From Zygnema cylindricum (lineage: Eukaryota > Streptophyta > Zygnematophyceae > Zygnematales > Zygnemataceae), in contig JBBHKE010002227.1 in NCBI GenBank assembly GCA_037447655.1, forward strand, positions 430,684 through 483,593: 52,910 bases of DNA, written 5' to 3'. Positions 34,243 through 45,842 of the stretch are shown here, piece by piece (the first letter of the stretch is position 1; every line of letters begins with the position of its first letter). The position numbers and the translations under genes are program-made. The notes beneath the pieces are model-generated. The model was not told the origin of the DNA, made no database searches, and worked only from the letters and a program-made list of their open reading frames with translations.

Positions 34243-34665
34243 TGAAACTCTGTGTGCTCCATTGCCCACAGAAATCGCAGATCTAAAAGAAGCTAATCTA
34301 GATAGTGCCGACTCCAACTTGATATAAACCCAAATGATTAACCCTTTAACAATCAGAACCCCATTATAGATTCACCCTTTTGAAATAAGACTTTCTGTGT
34401 GCTCAGTTCCACCAAAGAATGCAACGTTAGAATATGAGTTTTGGACACATTCACCCACTTTGACTTTCCTTTAGAAATATAGCCACCCTGGCAAGCAAAA
34501 CTCTGACTGAATACACCCCTTTGTATCGTGGACTCCCTTGAGTCCACAGCAAAAAGAATCACTGAAATTGGTCAACTGAATTGATAATTATGGGAGGCCA
34601 AAGTTTGCCTTTTATACAAGATGCTCTGTGGGAGAGGCGGCTACCTACCAAAAATATGGTGGTGC
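34243..34665 (-). repeat. 3' portion of an LTR of the gag-only copia family
   Basis: Matches 49969-50387 (the last ~420 bp of the 5' LTR of the gag-only element) base for base with modest divergence, from the CA end at 34243 (read on the minus strand) to ATATTTTTGGTAGGTAGCCG. There it switches abruptly to the gag of another element. It is best explained as the far part of that element's broken 3' LTR. The 5 bp outside it (GACAT) do not match the expected duplication (CTTTG). Confidence 0.7.
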
Positions 34666-34972
34666 TGCTGCCGGTATCGCCTTCGGCAATGGTGTCATTT
34701 GAGTTGCAACTCCTCCATTTTTTCCTTCCATGACAATCTCCTCTCCTTTCTCATCTTCTTCCTCGGTGATGGTGGCAGCTGTTCTACCAACCGTAGAGGC
34801 AAAGGTGCCAGAAAAACGTGTCCCTCCAAACCTAGGTGGAGGTGGGCATCGAATTTGTCTAGACACTATGCCCCATAGATGCTTCTCAAATAGTTCTCCC
34901 TCCATAATCATTTCCCAATAAAGAAAGTCTGATCCATCAAATATGGGCACCCTAAGGGGTGGGCCCATAACG
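34666..34972 (-). pseudogene. Truncated copia gag (element in the 5' LTR)
   Basis: Minus-strand frame beginning at the ATG in GTTATGGGCCCACC. It reads MGPPLRVPIFDGSDFLYWEM, then the copia-gag-typical EKHLWGIVS and a Pro/Gly stretch, before breaking into an LTR sequence at about 34665. Only the first ~100 residues of gag remain. Gag would form the particle shell. Confidence 0.75.
34958..34972 (-). other. Primer binding site, half-tRNA initiator Met type
   Basis: Minus strand CGTTATGGGCCCACC, immediately after the LTR end CA. Fourteen of 15 bases complement the internal GGUGGGCCCAUAACC of plant initiator tRNA-Met. Confidence 0.65.
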
Positions 34973-35859
34973 TGAAATTATGTGGTCTCCATTGACCCAC
35001 AGAATGAGCAGTCTATGTAAAGCCTCTAGGATAATATTTGCCCCTTCCACTTTCCCAATGAATAAGTGCAACCTAGGCACAAAAATATTCTGACCACCCT
35101 CACCCTTGTGAGGACAAGACTCCCTTGAGTCAAACGCAAAAAGAATCAGTGAATTTGCTCCCATGAGCAGTAAGTTATGGATGGTCAAAGATGACCTTTA
35201 TAGTTACAAGCTCTATTAGAGAGAGGTACCTAAATCTCACTAAGTCTTGGTCTGCCTACTCACGACTACCTACTACTAAACCCTAGTCTAATAGGAACAC
35301 TATATAGTACAAAAAGGTACAATAGGAGATGTACTTATTGTATGGCTATTATACAATATGGTCTAGAAGGTGACACTTGTGAAATCGAGAGCCATGGTTC
35401 CTCCTCCCATCTCCTCCGGTATCAAATAATGTGGTGCCACGTGGCACCACGTTACGCTATGTTTAAATGACGCCAAAAGCTCACTTCGCGTGGCGGCTAG
35501 AATGTCGACCGGCCGATCAAAACATATTTTACATGGTTCAAATTTGCGTACATGCATGAATTACTCCTTTTCGTTAGTCTGTTGTTAATTAGCTATTGCG
35601 TTAATGTTTATATATCTTTAAAACCCAGCACGTGTATCATTTCGTAGCGCGTTAATGGTCAAGGCGCTTGGCTATAGAGAATCCAGAGGTTGCAGGTTCA
35701 CATTTAGACCTAGGCAACATTTTAGTAAAATATCCTCCACTTCAAAATCTGCCATTTTCTAAATATGGCGGCAGCCATGGCGCGCCTTTGATCCTTACTC
35801 TCTTTCTTTAAAGCAAAAATAAAATAGAGAAGTGAACTATTAATTACCTCTTTTCAACA
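34973..35859 (-). repeat. 5' LTR of a minus-strand copia element (887 bp)
   Basis: Starts TGTTGAAAAGAGGTAATTAA (minus strand, 35859) and ends CA at 34973. It is homologous along its length to the LTR at 51578-52474 (same start, ATGGCTGC segment, tRNA-like module, ATGGGAGGAGRAACCATGGC and end). Its right boundary falls exactly where the LTR of the plus-strand element resumes. Confidence 0.8.
35646..35710 (+). other. Antisense tRNA-like module in LTR
   Basis: On the strand opposite to the element: GTTAATGGTCAAGGCGC (A-box-like) and GGTTGCAGGTTCACATTT (B-box-like), 30 bp apart. It resembles the left half of a plant tRNA-Arg but is degenerate, so I call it a tRNA-derived module and not a tRNA gene. 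Confidence 0.45.
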
Positions 35860-36347
35860 GCCATATCGGATGACACGTGGCACAATTACATTTGATCGCG
35901 GCATCTCCGAGGATTACGGGACCGAATTCGGATATGACATGTGTCGACATTTAGGGCATGTCGTACTATATTCGTATAGAAACTACACCAACAGTTGTAC
36001 TTTTGTGTACGACACTGTAATATGATTGGTGCCGTACATCAGTAGATAGAGTTTTAGAAAGAGATAGGACTTAGAAAAAATTGGTAGATAGGACCCTCTC
36101 TCCCAAAGAGCTTCTTTACAAAAGGTCAACTTTGACCCTCCATAACTTATTGCTCAAATGAGCAAATTCAGAGATTCATTTTGCTATCGACTCAAGGGAT
36201 TCTTGCCTTCACAACGGAAAAGGTGGTCAGAGTTTTTGTTTGCCAGGGTGGCAGTTATTCTTGCCGAAACACAAAGGGGTCAGGGTTATCCTAGAGGCTT
36301 CGTGTGAGCTGCCTTCTATGAGGACCTATGGAGGTCTTAGAGTTGCA
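35860..36347 (+). repeat. 5' LTR (last 488 bp) of the plus-strand copia
   Basis: Aligns to 47101-47588 of the 3' LTR at exactly equal length (488 bp), from GCCATATCGGATGACACGTG to GTCTTAGAGTTGCA. The first ~357 bp of this LTR are missing because the minus-strand element is inserted at 35859/35860 and the far side has been deleted. Confidence 0.85.
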
Positions 36348-36362
36348 GATTATGGGCCCACC
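36348..36362 (+). other. Primer binding site of the plus-strand copia, half-tRNA Met type
   Basis: GATTATGGGCCCACC directly follows the LTR end. Fourteen of 15 bases complement the anticodon-region sequence of initiator tRNA-Met. The ATG inside it opens the gag frame. Confidence 0.65.
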
Positions 36363-37280
36363 ATCTAGGGTGCCCATATTGAAAGGAGTTGGCTTCATAT
36401 ACTGGGAAAGTGTGATGACAAGAGCTCTATGTGAGAAACGTTTTTGGGGAATAGTGAATGGATGGGTGAGGCGTTCATCAAGTCTTAGGATACCTCCAAG
36501 GTTTACAAGAGGCAAATTCACTAGAAATACAGATCCATCTTCAACGAAGGAGACAAAAGAAGGGGAGGTGGTGGACAAAGGAAAGGAGAAGGAGATGGTC
36601 ACACCTATAGCAACCGGTTCGGTATTCATGTCACCTATTCCGAGGAACGAGGAGAATGATATCGATACATGGGACTAATACAATATGGCGGCTAACCACT
36701 TCATCCTCCGCAATCTTATTCAAGGGCTTCCATCTCCCAATTTGTAGGTAGAGAGGGCATTCGATCTTTGGGTGGCTCTTATAGAAATGTACTGAAATGG
36801 TACGATTCAACAACAACAACAGTTTGCTGATCAAAAAATTAAGGAGTATGTATACAAAGGGGGGAAGATGTTGGATTTTTGTAATGAGCTTGCTACACTT
36901 TTCATGGAACTGGAGAGTGTTGGAAAAGTATTTAGCGAAAAGGAGAAGGTTAGCTGTTACTGATGAAATTACCCGATGAGTTTGAGAACATAATCAACCG
37001 TGTGCAGAACTTGGAGGATTCAAGGTGGATTTGGAATTCAGTGGTAGGGATGATTCTCGTTCGGGAGAATACGATTGAGATCCGAAGGGGAGGAAAGAGT
37101 GGGCAAGCTTTGGCAGCTGGGACCGATTGGAGGAACAATGATTCCAAGAAACATGTTGGAAATTATCGAGGGGAGGGGCAAAAAAATTAGACCGAGGAGT
37201 TCGGACCAAGGACTCCCAAGGGTTTGTGCCATTTTTGTAAAAAACCCGGGCACTATATGGCTGAATGCACTAAGTTAACC
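36352..37280 (+). pseudogene. Copia gag, broken (plus-strand element)
   Basis: Starts MGPPSRVPILKGVGFIYWES with copia-gag features (EKRFWGIVNG). It is interrupted by stops and frameshifts between 36678 and 37224. A later piece reads MKLPDEFENIINRVQNLE. The zinc knuckle CHFCKKPGHYMAEC (C-X2-C-X4-H-X4-C) at 37227-37268 is intact. It would package the element RNA. Confidence 0.8.
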
Positions 37281-38520
37281 GAGCTGCGGTTAAAGGAGGG
37301 AGGGGCAGCGAAAAACAAGGTCGAAATTCCACGAAAGCAGAAATGTGCTTTCGGTGGATTGAAAAGTGAACCAGACTGGATCGTAGACTTAGGTGCATCT
37401 ATGCACATGTGTAAAGATAAACACCTGTTCACTAAGATAAGAAAGATTCCCACCGTAGAGATAGAATACGGGGATGGGAGGATAGTCACAACTACTCTTG
37501 TAGGATCGGTAGATCTAAAAGTGTTAGCAGAACGAAAAACATCCATAGTTACATTCTCCGATGTATTGTTTATGGCGGAGCTGAACAAAAACCTCATCTC
37601 TACATCTGTATTAGATGATAAGGGTTTTGATACTAACACTAGGAAAAGAGTCTTTACTGCTAGTTTTGAGGAGGAAGTTTATTTCACCGCTGAAAAAGGT
37701 AGCCAAGGGATGTTTAGGCTGATTTTAAGCAATGAAAAGAATAAACGTTATTATGTTCGTGTTCAAGATATAATGTTGTGGCATAAGAGGCTTGGGCATG
37801 TGAATCTAGATAAGTTAAGAGAGATGAAAAAGATGGGAGTAGTGGAATGAATTCAGTTCGGTGAGAGTGGGAATCTAAGTGATTGTAGTGGATATGCTCA
37901 AGGTAAAGCCCATAGGTTACCCTTCCCAAAAAATGTCACCTATAAGGGAGAAAAGATTCTAGATTTAGTACACACAAATATTTGGGGGCCAGCCAGAGTG
38001 CCATCACCCGGGGGGAAGAGATTTATGATGACTATCACCAATGATTCGTCTCGGTATTCTAGGGTGTATTTTTTGAAAAATAAGTCAGAGGCTCAGGAAT
38101 GTTTTAAACAAATATAAAGCATGGAGTGAAAAACTCCATGAAACCTCAATCAAGAGAGTAAGGAGTGACAATGGTGGAGAGTATACCTCTAACCAGTTTG
38201 AGGATTTTTTGAGAGAAGATGGAGTGCAACACCAAAAGACAGTTCCTGAAAATCTTGAGCAAAATGGTGTAGCTGAAAGATTAAATAGAACACTGAGTGA
38301 TAGTGCTAGGAGTATGCTGTCAGATAAGAAAATAGGAAAGAAGTTTTGGGCCGAAGCAATAAACTGTGCAAATTATCTCAAGAATAGAGTTCTTACTTCA
38401 GCTATAAAAGGTCAAACACCTTATGAGAGATGGACCGGCCGGAAACCAGACATATCTCACTTAAAGGTTTTTCGGCAGTCAAGTATTCAGTCTAGATACA
38501 AATCGGTCTAATTGGAAGCT
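37281..38520 (+). pseudogene. Copia protease, pre-integrase and integrase, broken
   Basis: WIVDLGASMHMC is the aspartic protease site with the usual DSGA changed to DLGA. MLWHKRLGHVNLDKL is the GAG-pre-integrase motif. A stop at 37850 interrupts the frame, after which an integrase core follows in pieces: ITNDSSRYSRVYFLK, VRSDNGGEY, and NGVAERLNRTL supplying the D, D and E positions. A frameshift near 38110 and a stop at 38511 break it again. Confidence 0.85.
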
Positions 38521-38944
38521 AGATCCCAAAGAAAATTCACGATACTTATTAGGATATGAAGAGGATGTTAAAGGATATAGAGTTTATGATCTAAAAAGGG
38601 AAGATATAATCTTAGCAAAGCATCTAGTAGTTATTGATGAAGGAAAGTCTGTGGATCCCTTCAAGTATACAAAGTCTGTAAAAATCAGATTTGAGTCAAA
38701 AAATTCCGATGACTTTGAGCTTCCTAACTATCCAGGTTTTAGAGAAGATGACATCCTTGTAGGTATAAATCAGACCGAAAGGACTCGGTTGCAGAAACTC
38801 TAGTGACAACTCTTCCCGAAGCGGAAGACGTGGTGGAAATTAATTCGGAATCAAGGGACAAACGCCGAGATTGTTCGAAAGAACCCACGAGAACCATCTA
38901 TTCCAGCCACATATTTTGAGGGGGGAAGGAGAAGTAGCAAAAGA

Positions 38945-39909
38945 TTGCAAGAAAAACAGGTTAATAACAAGGTAACAAAACTATCTCATCAAGATGAACC
39001 TCATAATTATGGAGAGGCGGTGACTTGTCCAGAAAAGAACCGGTTGAAGACAGCCATCAATGAGGAGATGGCCTCAATTATAGCAGCCGATACTTGGGAG
39101 CTGGTGGATTGTCCACCTAACGGAAAACCAATCGGTTATAAGTGGGTCTTCAAATTAAAACTGAACCCAGATAACACCATTGAGCGTTTCAAAGCCCGAT
39201 TAGTGTCAAAAGGGTTTACAAAGAAAGAAAGAATCGACTACGAGGAAACCTTTGCCCTTGTCATCAGATTTCCCTTCGTCCGCATACTTCTCAGTCTGGC
39301 AGCAGCAGAAGACATGGAGGTGCACCAGATGGACATCAAGACAACGTTTTTGCATGGAGCATTGGAAGATGAGATCTTCATGGGACAACCCGAAGGATTT
39401 GTAGAAGAAGGAGAGGAGAGTAAGGTCTACCGGCTGATTAAATCTCTTTATGGTTTAAAACAAGCGCCTCGACTGTGGAATAAAAATCTTGATGGCTTTT
39501 TTACCAGTCAGGAATATATCCGGATCAGCTCAGATCACTCAATCTATATTTTTGAATATGAGGAAGGTGTTATATTTATTCCAATTTATGATGATGATTT
39601 GCTTGTTTTAAGTAAATCTATGGAAAAAATTAATAAACTGAAAACCGATCTTAAGGGGAGATATGAAATGAAGGATATGGGGGAGGCAAGATATATTTTG
39701 GGAATTCAAGTAGATGAGACCAAAAAAGAAAGATTGTAAGATTGGCTCAAAAGAAAGCAATAGGGAACATGTTGGAAAAATTTTAGAAGGATAAAGGTAA
39801 TAGTTGCACAACTCCAATGGAGTTAAAAAAGATATGTGGGGGGAGTGAGGATGAAGGAGTCATAATCTTAGACGAGGAATTAAGTCCTGAAGAACAGAAG
39901 TTCATGCAG
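38945..39909 (+). pseudogene. Copia reverse transcriptase, 5' part (plus-strand element)
   Basis: The frame 38945-39739 carries WELVDCPPNGKPIGYKWVFK, FKARLVSKGF, MDIKTTFLHGALEDEIFM and LYGLKQAPRLWNK. The catalytic YVDD is YDDD here (residues 215-218 of the frame), so Val is replaced by Asp. A stop at 39737-39739 ends it, and at 39910 the reading is cut by the AATAT-flanked element. It continues at 45843. Confidence 0.9.
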
Positions 39910-39914
39910 AATAT

Positions 39915-40483
39915 TAAAAGATTACAAACCAAATAAAATACACACACAACAATGGTGTTCCTCTAAAAACATTCAATATATTAAGCACAATGCAAATACA
40001 ACTTCTTTTCTTCCTTCTTTTACTTCTAACCTTTCTACGCCTCCTTAACAAGCTACGCCTCCAAAAAGTTAGATAACCACTATGTCCCAACAAGTATATA
40101 TATGTACACAACTAAAACGCGTAAGAGTCAACGCGCCGAAACATACGATCGAAAAACTGCGAACCGGTTAGAATAACACGGTAAGACTAGAAAAGGTCAA
40201 ACGTGAACCAACTTAAACTACGCGGTACGACTAGACTTTACATAAACCAAAACGAACAAATAATTTCCACGTCACTTGTGCGGTACGACCAGAAGTTACG
40301 TGAAACGAAACGAACAAACATTTTCTACGTCACTTCAAATATCCAGCGACGAAACTACTTCGTCGCTAACTTCTACGTCACTTCAAATATCTAGCAACGA
40401 GACTCCTTTCGTCGCTAGTCGTCGCTTCTTTAGCTACGAGAGAACCGCATCGCTAAGTAAGTGCTCAGTACAATAACCTAACA
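39915..40483 (-). repeat. 3' LTR of the nested copia
   Basis: Begins TGTTAGG at 40483 (minus strand) next to the purine-rich AGAGGGGGAA at 40484-40493. It ends in TA instead of CA at 39915. A short internal repeat CACTTCAAATATCYAGCRACGA occurs twice near 40330-40400. Confidence 0.9.
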
Positions 40484-40862
40484 TTCCCCCTCTTACTGAG
40501 ACATTCAAAGCCCCCTCGTACTCCATGCCCACTAATTTCTTTCCCATTTTATAGACTTCCTTGAATGTTGCTTTGGTTAACATATCAGCAGCTTGTTCCT
40601 CTGTAGGAACAAAGAAAAATTCAACTTCTTTTTCCGCAACCAAATCTCGAACAAAATGCCACTGAATTTTAATGTGTTTAGTGCGCTTATGCAAAATAGG
40701 ATTTTTACTAAGTGCAATGGAATACATATTATCACTTAGTATATGCATGCATTCTTTGTCCACTCCAACCTCCGATAGAAATTCTTTAATCCACATTGCA
40801 TTCTTCGCAGCATGACATGCAACCATATATTCCGCCTCTGTTGATTAAAGTGCCACAGTAGG
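40434..40862 (-). pseudogene. Copia RNase H (nested element)
   Basis: Contains AKNAMWIKEFLSEVG, HILSDNMYSIALSKNP, KRTKHIKIQWHFVRDLV and EEQAADMLTKATFKEV, the C-terminal RNase H of copia polyproteins. It is separated from the RT by stops and frameshifts at about 40840-40998. The 3' end of the frame runs into the LTR. Confidence 0.85.
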
Positions 40863-40997
40863 TTTCAAACGGGAATTCCACGAGATAACTCTTTATGCAA
40901 GTAAAAACACATATCTTGACGTAAACCTTCCTGTATCATGGTCCCCTCCATAGTCGGCATCACAATATCCATAACAACTCAAGCTCTCACCTTTCCT

Positions 40998-41890
40998 TTA
41001 AACAATTCCAAGACTAAGTGTTCCAACGAAATATCTAAAGATTCTCTTCATTGCCTCCCAATGTATTTTTTTCGGATTGATACAATACCGACTAACCACG
41101 CTCACTGCGGCATTAATGTCTGGCCTAGTACCGACACTCAAATACATTAAGCTTCCGACCCCCTCCCTATACGGGGCATAAACCTCGGGACTTTTAACAA
41201 AGTTAGAAGGCTTGTCACGAGGATCAAGGGGAGTTCGAAGTGGCTTACAATCTAAGAACCCAAATCTTTCTAGTACCTCTTTTGCACATTGCTCTTGGCT
41301 CAACTTAATGTCTCCGTTCATTCTCCTTTGAATCTGAATTCCCACAATGTATTGTGCATCCCCTAAATTTGTAATTCTAAAGTGCTTTCGCAATTCAATC
41401 TTTAATTCTCCAAGTAACTCCAAGTTGTGAGAGTTGGAAATGAAGTCGTCGACGTATACACTAAATATTATCATGTCCCAACCTTCTCCCCGAATATACA
41501 CTCCACAATCTGCTGTAAGCCTCTTAAATCCCAAAATTAGTAAAACCTTGTGAAGTTTATGGTTCCATGTTTTCGGTGCCTGCTTCAAACCATACAAAGC
41601 CTTCCACAACCTCCATACCTTACCATTCTTTCCAAGAACTCCTTTTGGAATTTTCATATACACCTCTTCCTCCAATTCACCATCTAAAAAGGCCGTCTCT
41701 ACATCCATCTGTTGGATGTGCATTCCTCCTGCCGCCGCCATTGCAATAATTGCGCGCAATGAATCGAATTTAACTACAAGAGCAAATGTCTCCAAATAAT
41801 CAATACCTTCCTTTTGTTGGAAGCCCTTACATACTAACCGTGCCTTATACTTAAGAATTTCTCCCCAAGCTCCCGTCTTTGTCTTTAAAA
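40998..41890 (-). pseudogene. Copia reverse transcriptase (nested element)
   Basis: Minus-strand frame from 41795: METFALVVKFDSLRAI, MDVETAFLDGELEEEVYM, LYGLKQAPKTWNHKL, YVDD intact at residues 114-117, then the connection region with LGDAQYIVGIQI and GSLMYLSVGTRPDINAAV. The N-terminal portion (KWVFK-like) lies in other frames at 41800-41960. Confidence 0.9.
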
Positions 41891-41957
41891 ACCCACTTTG
41901 AGTCTATCGCCTTCTTACCAACTAGAAAATCTACCTCTTCAAAACACCCATTTGATT

Positions 41958-42717
41958 TTACAGAATTAAATTCTTTGATAAACTCCGATTTCCCCTTCTC
42001 CTCCCATTTGTCCGAGTCTCGAGCCTCTTGATATGATTGAGGATCCGCCGGACGATTTTTTGTAATTGCCTTTCATAAGAGAAAATATTCCGCCCTTCCT
42101 TCTCAATGTTCGGAAATTGCCTTTTGGTAGCTGGTTTATTTTTTATATGACTGTCCAGGTGAGAATCGTTCCGGTGCCTTCCCTTTAGTGGATCTCTTAC
42201 TTCTCCGTACGTCTTCTGCAAATTCCTTGTCTGAATCACTGTTCTCAATCTTGTCATCATCATCGTTCTCTAGGGGTGTCTCTTCTGATGTCACGTTGTT
42301 TTCAATCTTGTCATCATCATCCTTCTCTAGGGGTGTCTCTTCTGATGTCACGTTGTCAGTGCCACTTGGTGATTCTCTGATGACCTTGTCTCCTTGTGAT
42401 TCGGTGCCGCTAAGCTTAGGTGTCGAAACTTTCTCTAAAGGTTTCTCTGCAAATCGCACCTTTTTCTCCGTCCCTACCTCTATCAAAACCTCGTCCTCTT
42501 CCTCCTCCTCTCCAGTAAACTTCTCATAATGACTCTTCTCCTCATAATCTTGAGCTCGTTTGGACTCATTAGCTCCTTTCACCATCCATTCCAATTTCTC
42601 ATTAAACTCCACATTTCTAGACTCTTTAACCCTTTTAGTAACTAGGTTGTAAAATTTTATACTGCATTGAGCTTTCACTATATCCCACAAAATATCCTTC
42701 CCATGATCGTGCAGCAA
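41958..42717 (-). pseudogene. Integrase-RT linker of the nested copia
   Basis: A hydrophilic Glu/Asp/Lys-rich region with a duplicated 20-residue-scale segment (NVTSEETPLEKDDDDKIEN, then the same with END). The direct DNA repeat lies at about 42239-42357. It is normal for copia polyproteins to have a variable linker here. Confidence 0.75.
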
Positions 42718-43814
42718 AATTTCCCTCCCGATTTCTTTCCTCTATGTATCCCATAGCCTCACATCCCCAAATCCTTAAGTGTTTTACCGTAGGTATTTGT
42801 CCACTCCAAAGTTCCTCCAGTGTTTTGTTGCCCAAAGCGGAATTAATTCTCCTGTTGGTAATATGGTTAGCTGCCCTGATTGCTTCTCCCCAAAGACGAT
42901 GTGTGAGTTTTGTCGTATGCAGCATGGCTCGCACCATTTCTTGCAATGTCTGCTCCTTCCTCTCTGTTATTCCATTCGATTGTGGGGAATAAAGAGCCGT
43001 GAACTGCTGCTTAATCCCGGTCTCTTTACAATAATTAGCGAAAGCAAGAAATTCACCTCCGCGGTCCGAGCGTACTGCCTTTACCTGCCTCCCACTTTCC
43101 CTCTCAGCCATGACCACAAAGTCTTTAAATGTTTCAAGAGCGTCTGACTTAGCTTTTAAAAAATATACCCATGTCTTCTTGCTGAAATCATCAACTATCA
43201 CCATAATGTATTTGTTTTTTCCAATGGTTTTCTAGATGTGTGTCCCCACAAAGATCTACATGGACTAGATCTAGAGGGGCATTTGCTTTGAACTGAAGAT
43301 CTTTCACCAGATGAGGCTTTCTTTTATGCTTCCCTTTTGTACATCCAACACATCTATTGACCTTCTCTCCTGTTGCTACATCTAGTCCTCGAACAGCCCC
43401 ATGAGGAATCATATCCTTAATGTAACTCTCTGAAGTTTGACACATACGATGGTGCCACAACGTGAGGTCCTCCTTGTTGACCTCTGCCGAATGGAGATGA
43501 CCTTCTTCATCCGCCGTCCTATTTTCTGGTTTTCTCCAAATCAACCTACTTTGCATATTTTCAGTCACAATTTCTTCTACAAATGGCCCTGTTTTACTAC
43601 TCAAAATGATTCTACATCCTTCCAAGCATGTGGCTCTTCCTCCTTTCTTTTGAAGTTGTGGGACACTTAAGAGATTAATGCACCCCCCCGGATTATAAAG
43701 CACATTGTTAAAGCGTATCCTATTGACTCTAGTTTTCCCTTCCCTATCTTGTGTCGGTAGATCCTTCCGTACTGTTCCCACTGTATCCATAATCATCATT
43801 GAACCATTAGCCAC
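42635..43814 (-). pseudogene. Copia pre-integrase and integrase (nested element)
   Basis: The frame from 43814 has LTLWHHRMCQTSESYI and CVGCTKGKHKRKPH (the HHCC region). The frame from 43204 has VDDFSKKTWVYFLKAKSDAL, AVRSDRGGEF and SPQSNGITERKEQTLQEM, giving the D, D and E catalytic positions. A frameshift separates the two at about 43200. Confidence 0.9.
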
Positions 43815-43825
43815 TATGATGGATT

Positions 43826-44014
43826 TTAGTATAGTGTGTTTTTAATGTCACTGAATAGTCCTGGATCTGAACACATGTGATGTGTAACACCTGAATCTAT
43901 GATCCAACTGTTAAATTTCCCCTTACTCTCCTTGCCTCGTGTGTGAAATAGGATATCCTCCTTTTCTTGTGATTCCTCGATAAATGAAACTAAGAATTCT
44001 TGATCTTGTCCCAT
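43826..44014 (-). pseudogene. Copia aspartic protease (nested element)
   Basis: FNSWIIDSGVTHHMCSDPGL contains the protease active-site region, with DSGV in place of the usual DSGA. Confidence 0.8.
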
Positions 44015-45231
44015 TGGCCCATCCCCAACAAAATCCCCTCTAGTTGATGAGCTACCTCCACTTCCTCCATTTCCTCCTCCTCTAAATTATCCCCCTCTGC
44101 GATTGTTTCCCTTGCTTTGATAATAACCGCGACCAGTGTGTCCCCATTTATGACAAACGTTACATTGCTTACTTTTGTCTGGGCATTCAAAAGAGCCATG
44201 CCCAATCTCGTTACAATTGTAACAAATCATCTGAGAGGTATCACGCAGATATGAGCCTCTCCCTTGACCTTGTGACCTGCCTCCTCGTCCACGATGTCCA
44301 CCTCCTCTCCCCCTAGATCCCCTGAAGCTGTTAGCTCTTCCGTCATCCTCCTTTTGATAACTCTGATAGGATGACCCCTTGTTTTCCTCTTTCGGTGTTG
44401 CTTTTTCCTTCTCCTTACTCTTCAAGTGGTTAATAGCGTATGCCATTGTCGGTTTCTCTCGCCCCTTGATGACCTCCACTGCTACCGCAAACTTGCTTGG
44501 AAGACTCCTCATGAAAACAAACAACCTCTTTTTTTCTGAAGGGACGTTATTGACTGAGTTAAGTTGTTATATGATAACATTAAACCTTTTGACTGCATTA
44601 TCTATGGACTCATTCACTTTCATTCTAAACCCAATATACTCCTCAAAGAGATAGTTTTCATTTGCCTCAAATCCTTTTTCAAACGCATTTTGCAATCCAA
44701 CAATCATAAGCCCTATCATGAGTTAGAAGATGTTCATGAAATAGAACTAGCACAACTTTGTATTAGTGCGGTGGAGGCCGCCATATCTTTCTTGTCCCAC
44801 TTCTTTGCTCCGGCCGGATCCTTTGAAGAATCCGGTCGTTTTTCTACCCCGATAACGATGTCCCAAAGTTTTTTCGGTGTGAATGCTCCTCGAATGTATC
44901 TCTTCCAAATTGCATAGTTAGAACCCATGAAGACAATGGTCTTATTAAACAATTTAATATCATCATCGTCACTCTCCTCCTCTTCCTCACACAGTTTAGA
45001 TTTCCCCTTTTTGTTTTTTATTTTCTTTGAATTGAGTGAGTCTCCACTTACTCCTCCACTTCCATTATCTTCTTGTGTTTTGAGAAACTCTTGAAAGCGT
45101 TCAAACGTTCCTTCGTCCATCTTCACATTTTTCTCCCCCCATTCGTCATACTCATCATATTGTGTCCCTGTAACTCCTCCTCCACTAACTCCCCCACTAG
45201 CTTCCGCCGGGGATTTCCCTTTCTCCGCCAT
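43990..45231 (-). pseudogene. Copia gag (nested element)
   Basis: Starts at 45231, about 20 bp after the primer site, as MAEKGKSPAEASGG. It carries NYAIWKRYIRGAFTPKKLWD, then breaks at about 44734. The nucleocapsid part (44524-44087) is Arg/Gly-rich and has CYNCNEIGHGSFEC (C-X2-C-X4-H-X4-C) and a second knuckle whose last Cys is Tyr (CNVCHKWGHTGRGY). Confidence 0.85.
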
Positions 45232-45252
45232 ACCGGCAAGTGTTGCCAGTAA

Positions 45253-45267
45253 CCTGCTCCGATACCA
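45253..45267 (-). other. Conventional initiator tRNA-Met primer site
   Basis: Minus strand TGGTATCGGAGCAGG begins two bases after the LTR. It matches the 3' end complement of initiator tRNA-Met (TGGTATCAGAGC) with one mismatch, the usual plant copia site. Confidence 0.85.
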
Positions 45268-45269
45268 AA

Positions 45270-45837
45270 TGAAAGATTACAAACCAAATAAAATACACAC
45301 ACAACAATGGTGTTCCTCCAAAAACATTTAATATATTAAGCACAATGCAAATACAACTCTTTTTCTTCCTTCTTTTACTTCTGACCTTTATACGCCTCCT
45401 TAACAAGCTAGGCCTCCAAAAAGATAGATAACCACTAAGTCCCAACAAGTATATATATTTACACAACTAAAACGCGTAAGAGTCAACGCGCCGAAACATA
45501 CGACCGAAAAACTTCGAACCGGTTAGAACAACACGGTAAGACTAGAAAAGGTCAAATGTGAACCAACTTAAACTACGCGGTACGACTAAACTTTACATAA
45601 ACCAAAACGAACAAATAATTTCCACGTCACTTGTACGGTACGACCAGAAGTTACGTGAAACGAAACGAAGAAACATTTTCTACGTCACTTCAAATATCCA
45701 GCGACGAAACTACTTCGTCGCTAACTCTACGTCACTTCAAATATCTAGCGACGAGACTACTTTCATCGCTAGTCGTCGCTTATTTAGATACGAGAGAACC
45801 TCGTCGCTAAGTAAGTGCTCAGTACAATATCCTAACA
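45270..45837 (-). repeat. 5' LTR of the nested copia
   Basis: TGTTAGGATATTGTACTGAG at 45837 to TTTCA at 45270 (minus strand). It aligns with 39915-40483 over its full length with scattered substitutions and a few 1-bp indels. Confidence 0.92.
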
Positions 45838-45842
45838 AATAT

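Larger units (their letters stand above)
39915..45837 (-). mobile_element. Nested Ty1/copia element, full length, 5-bp TSD AATAT
   Basis: A 5923 bp minus-strand retrotransposon with LTRs of 569 and 568 bp, TSD AATAT (39910-39914 and 45838-45842), a primer site, gag, protease, integrase, RT, RNase H and a polypurine tract, all in copia order (integrase before RT). It is inserted into the RT/RNase H region of the plus-strand copia. The two LTRs differ at several scattered positions (a few percent by eye), so insertion is not recent. Every reading frame is broken. Confidence 0.95.
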
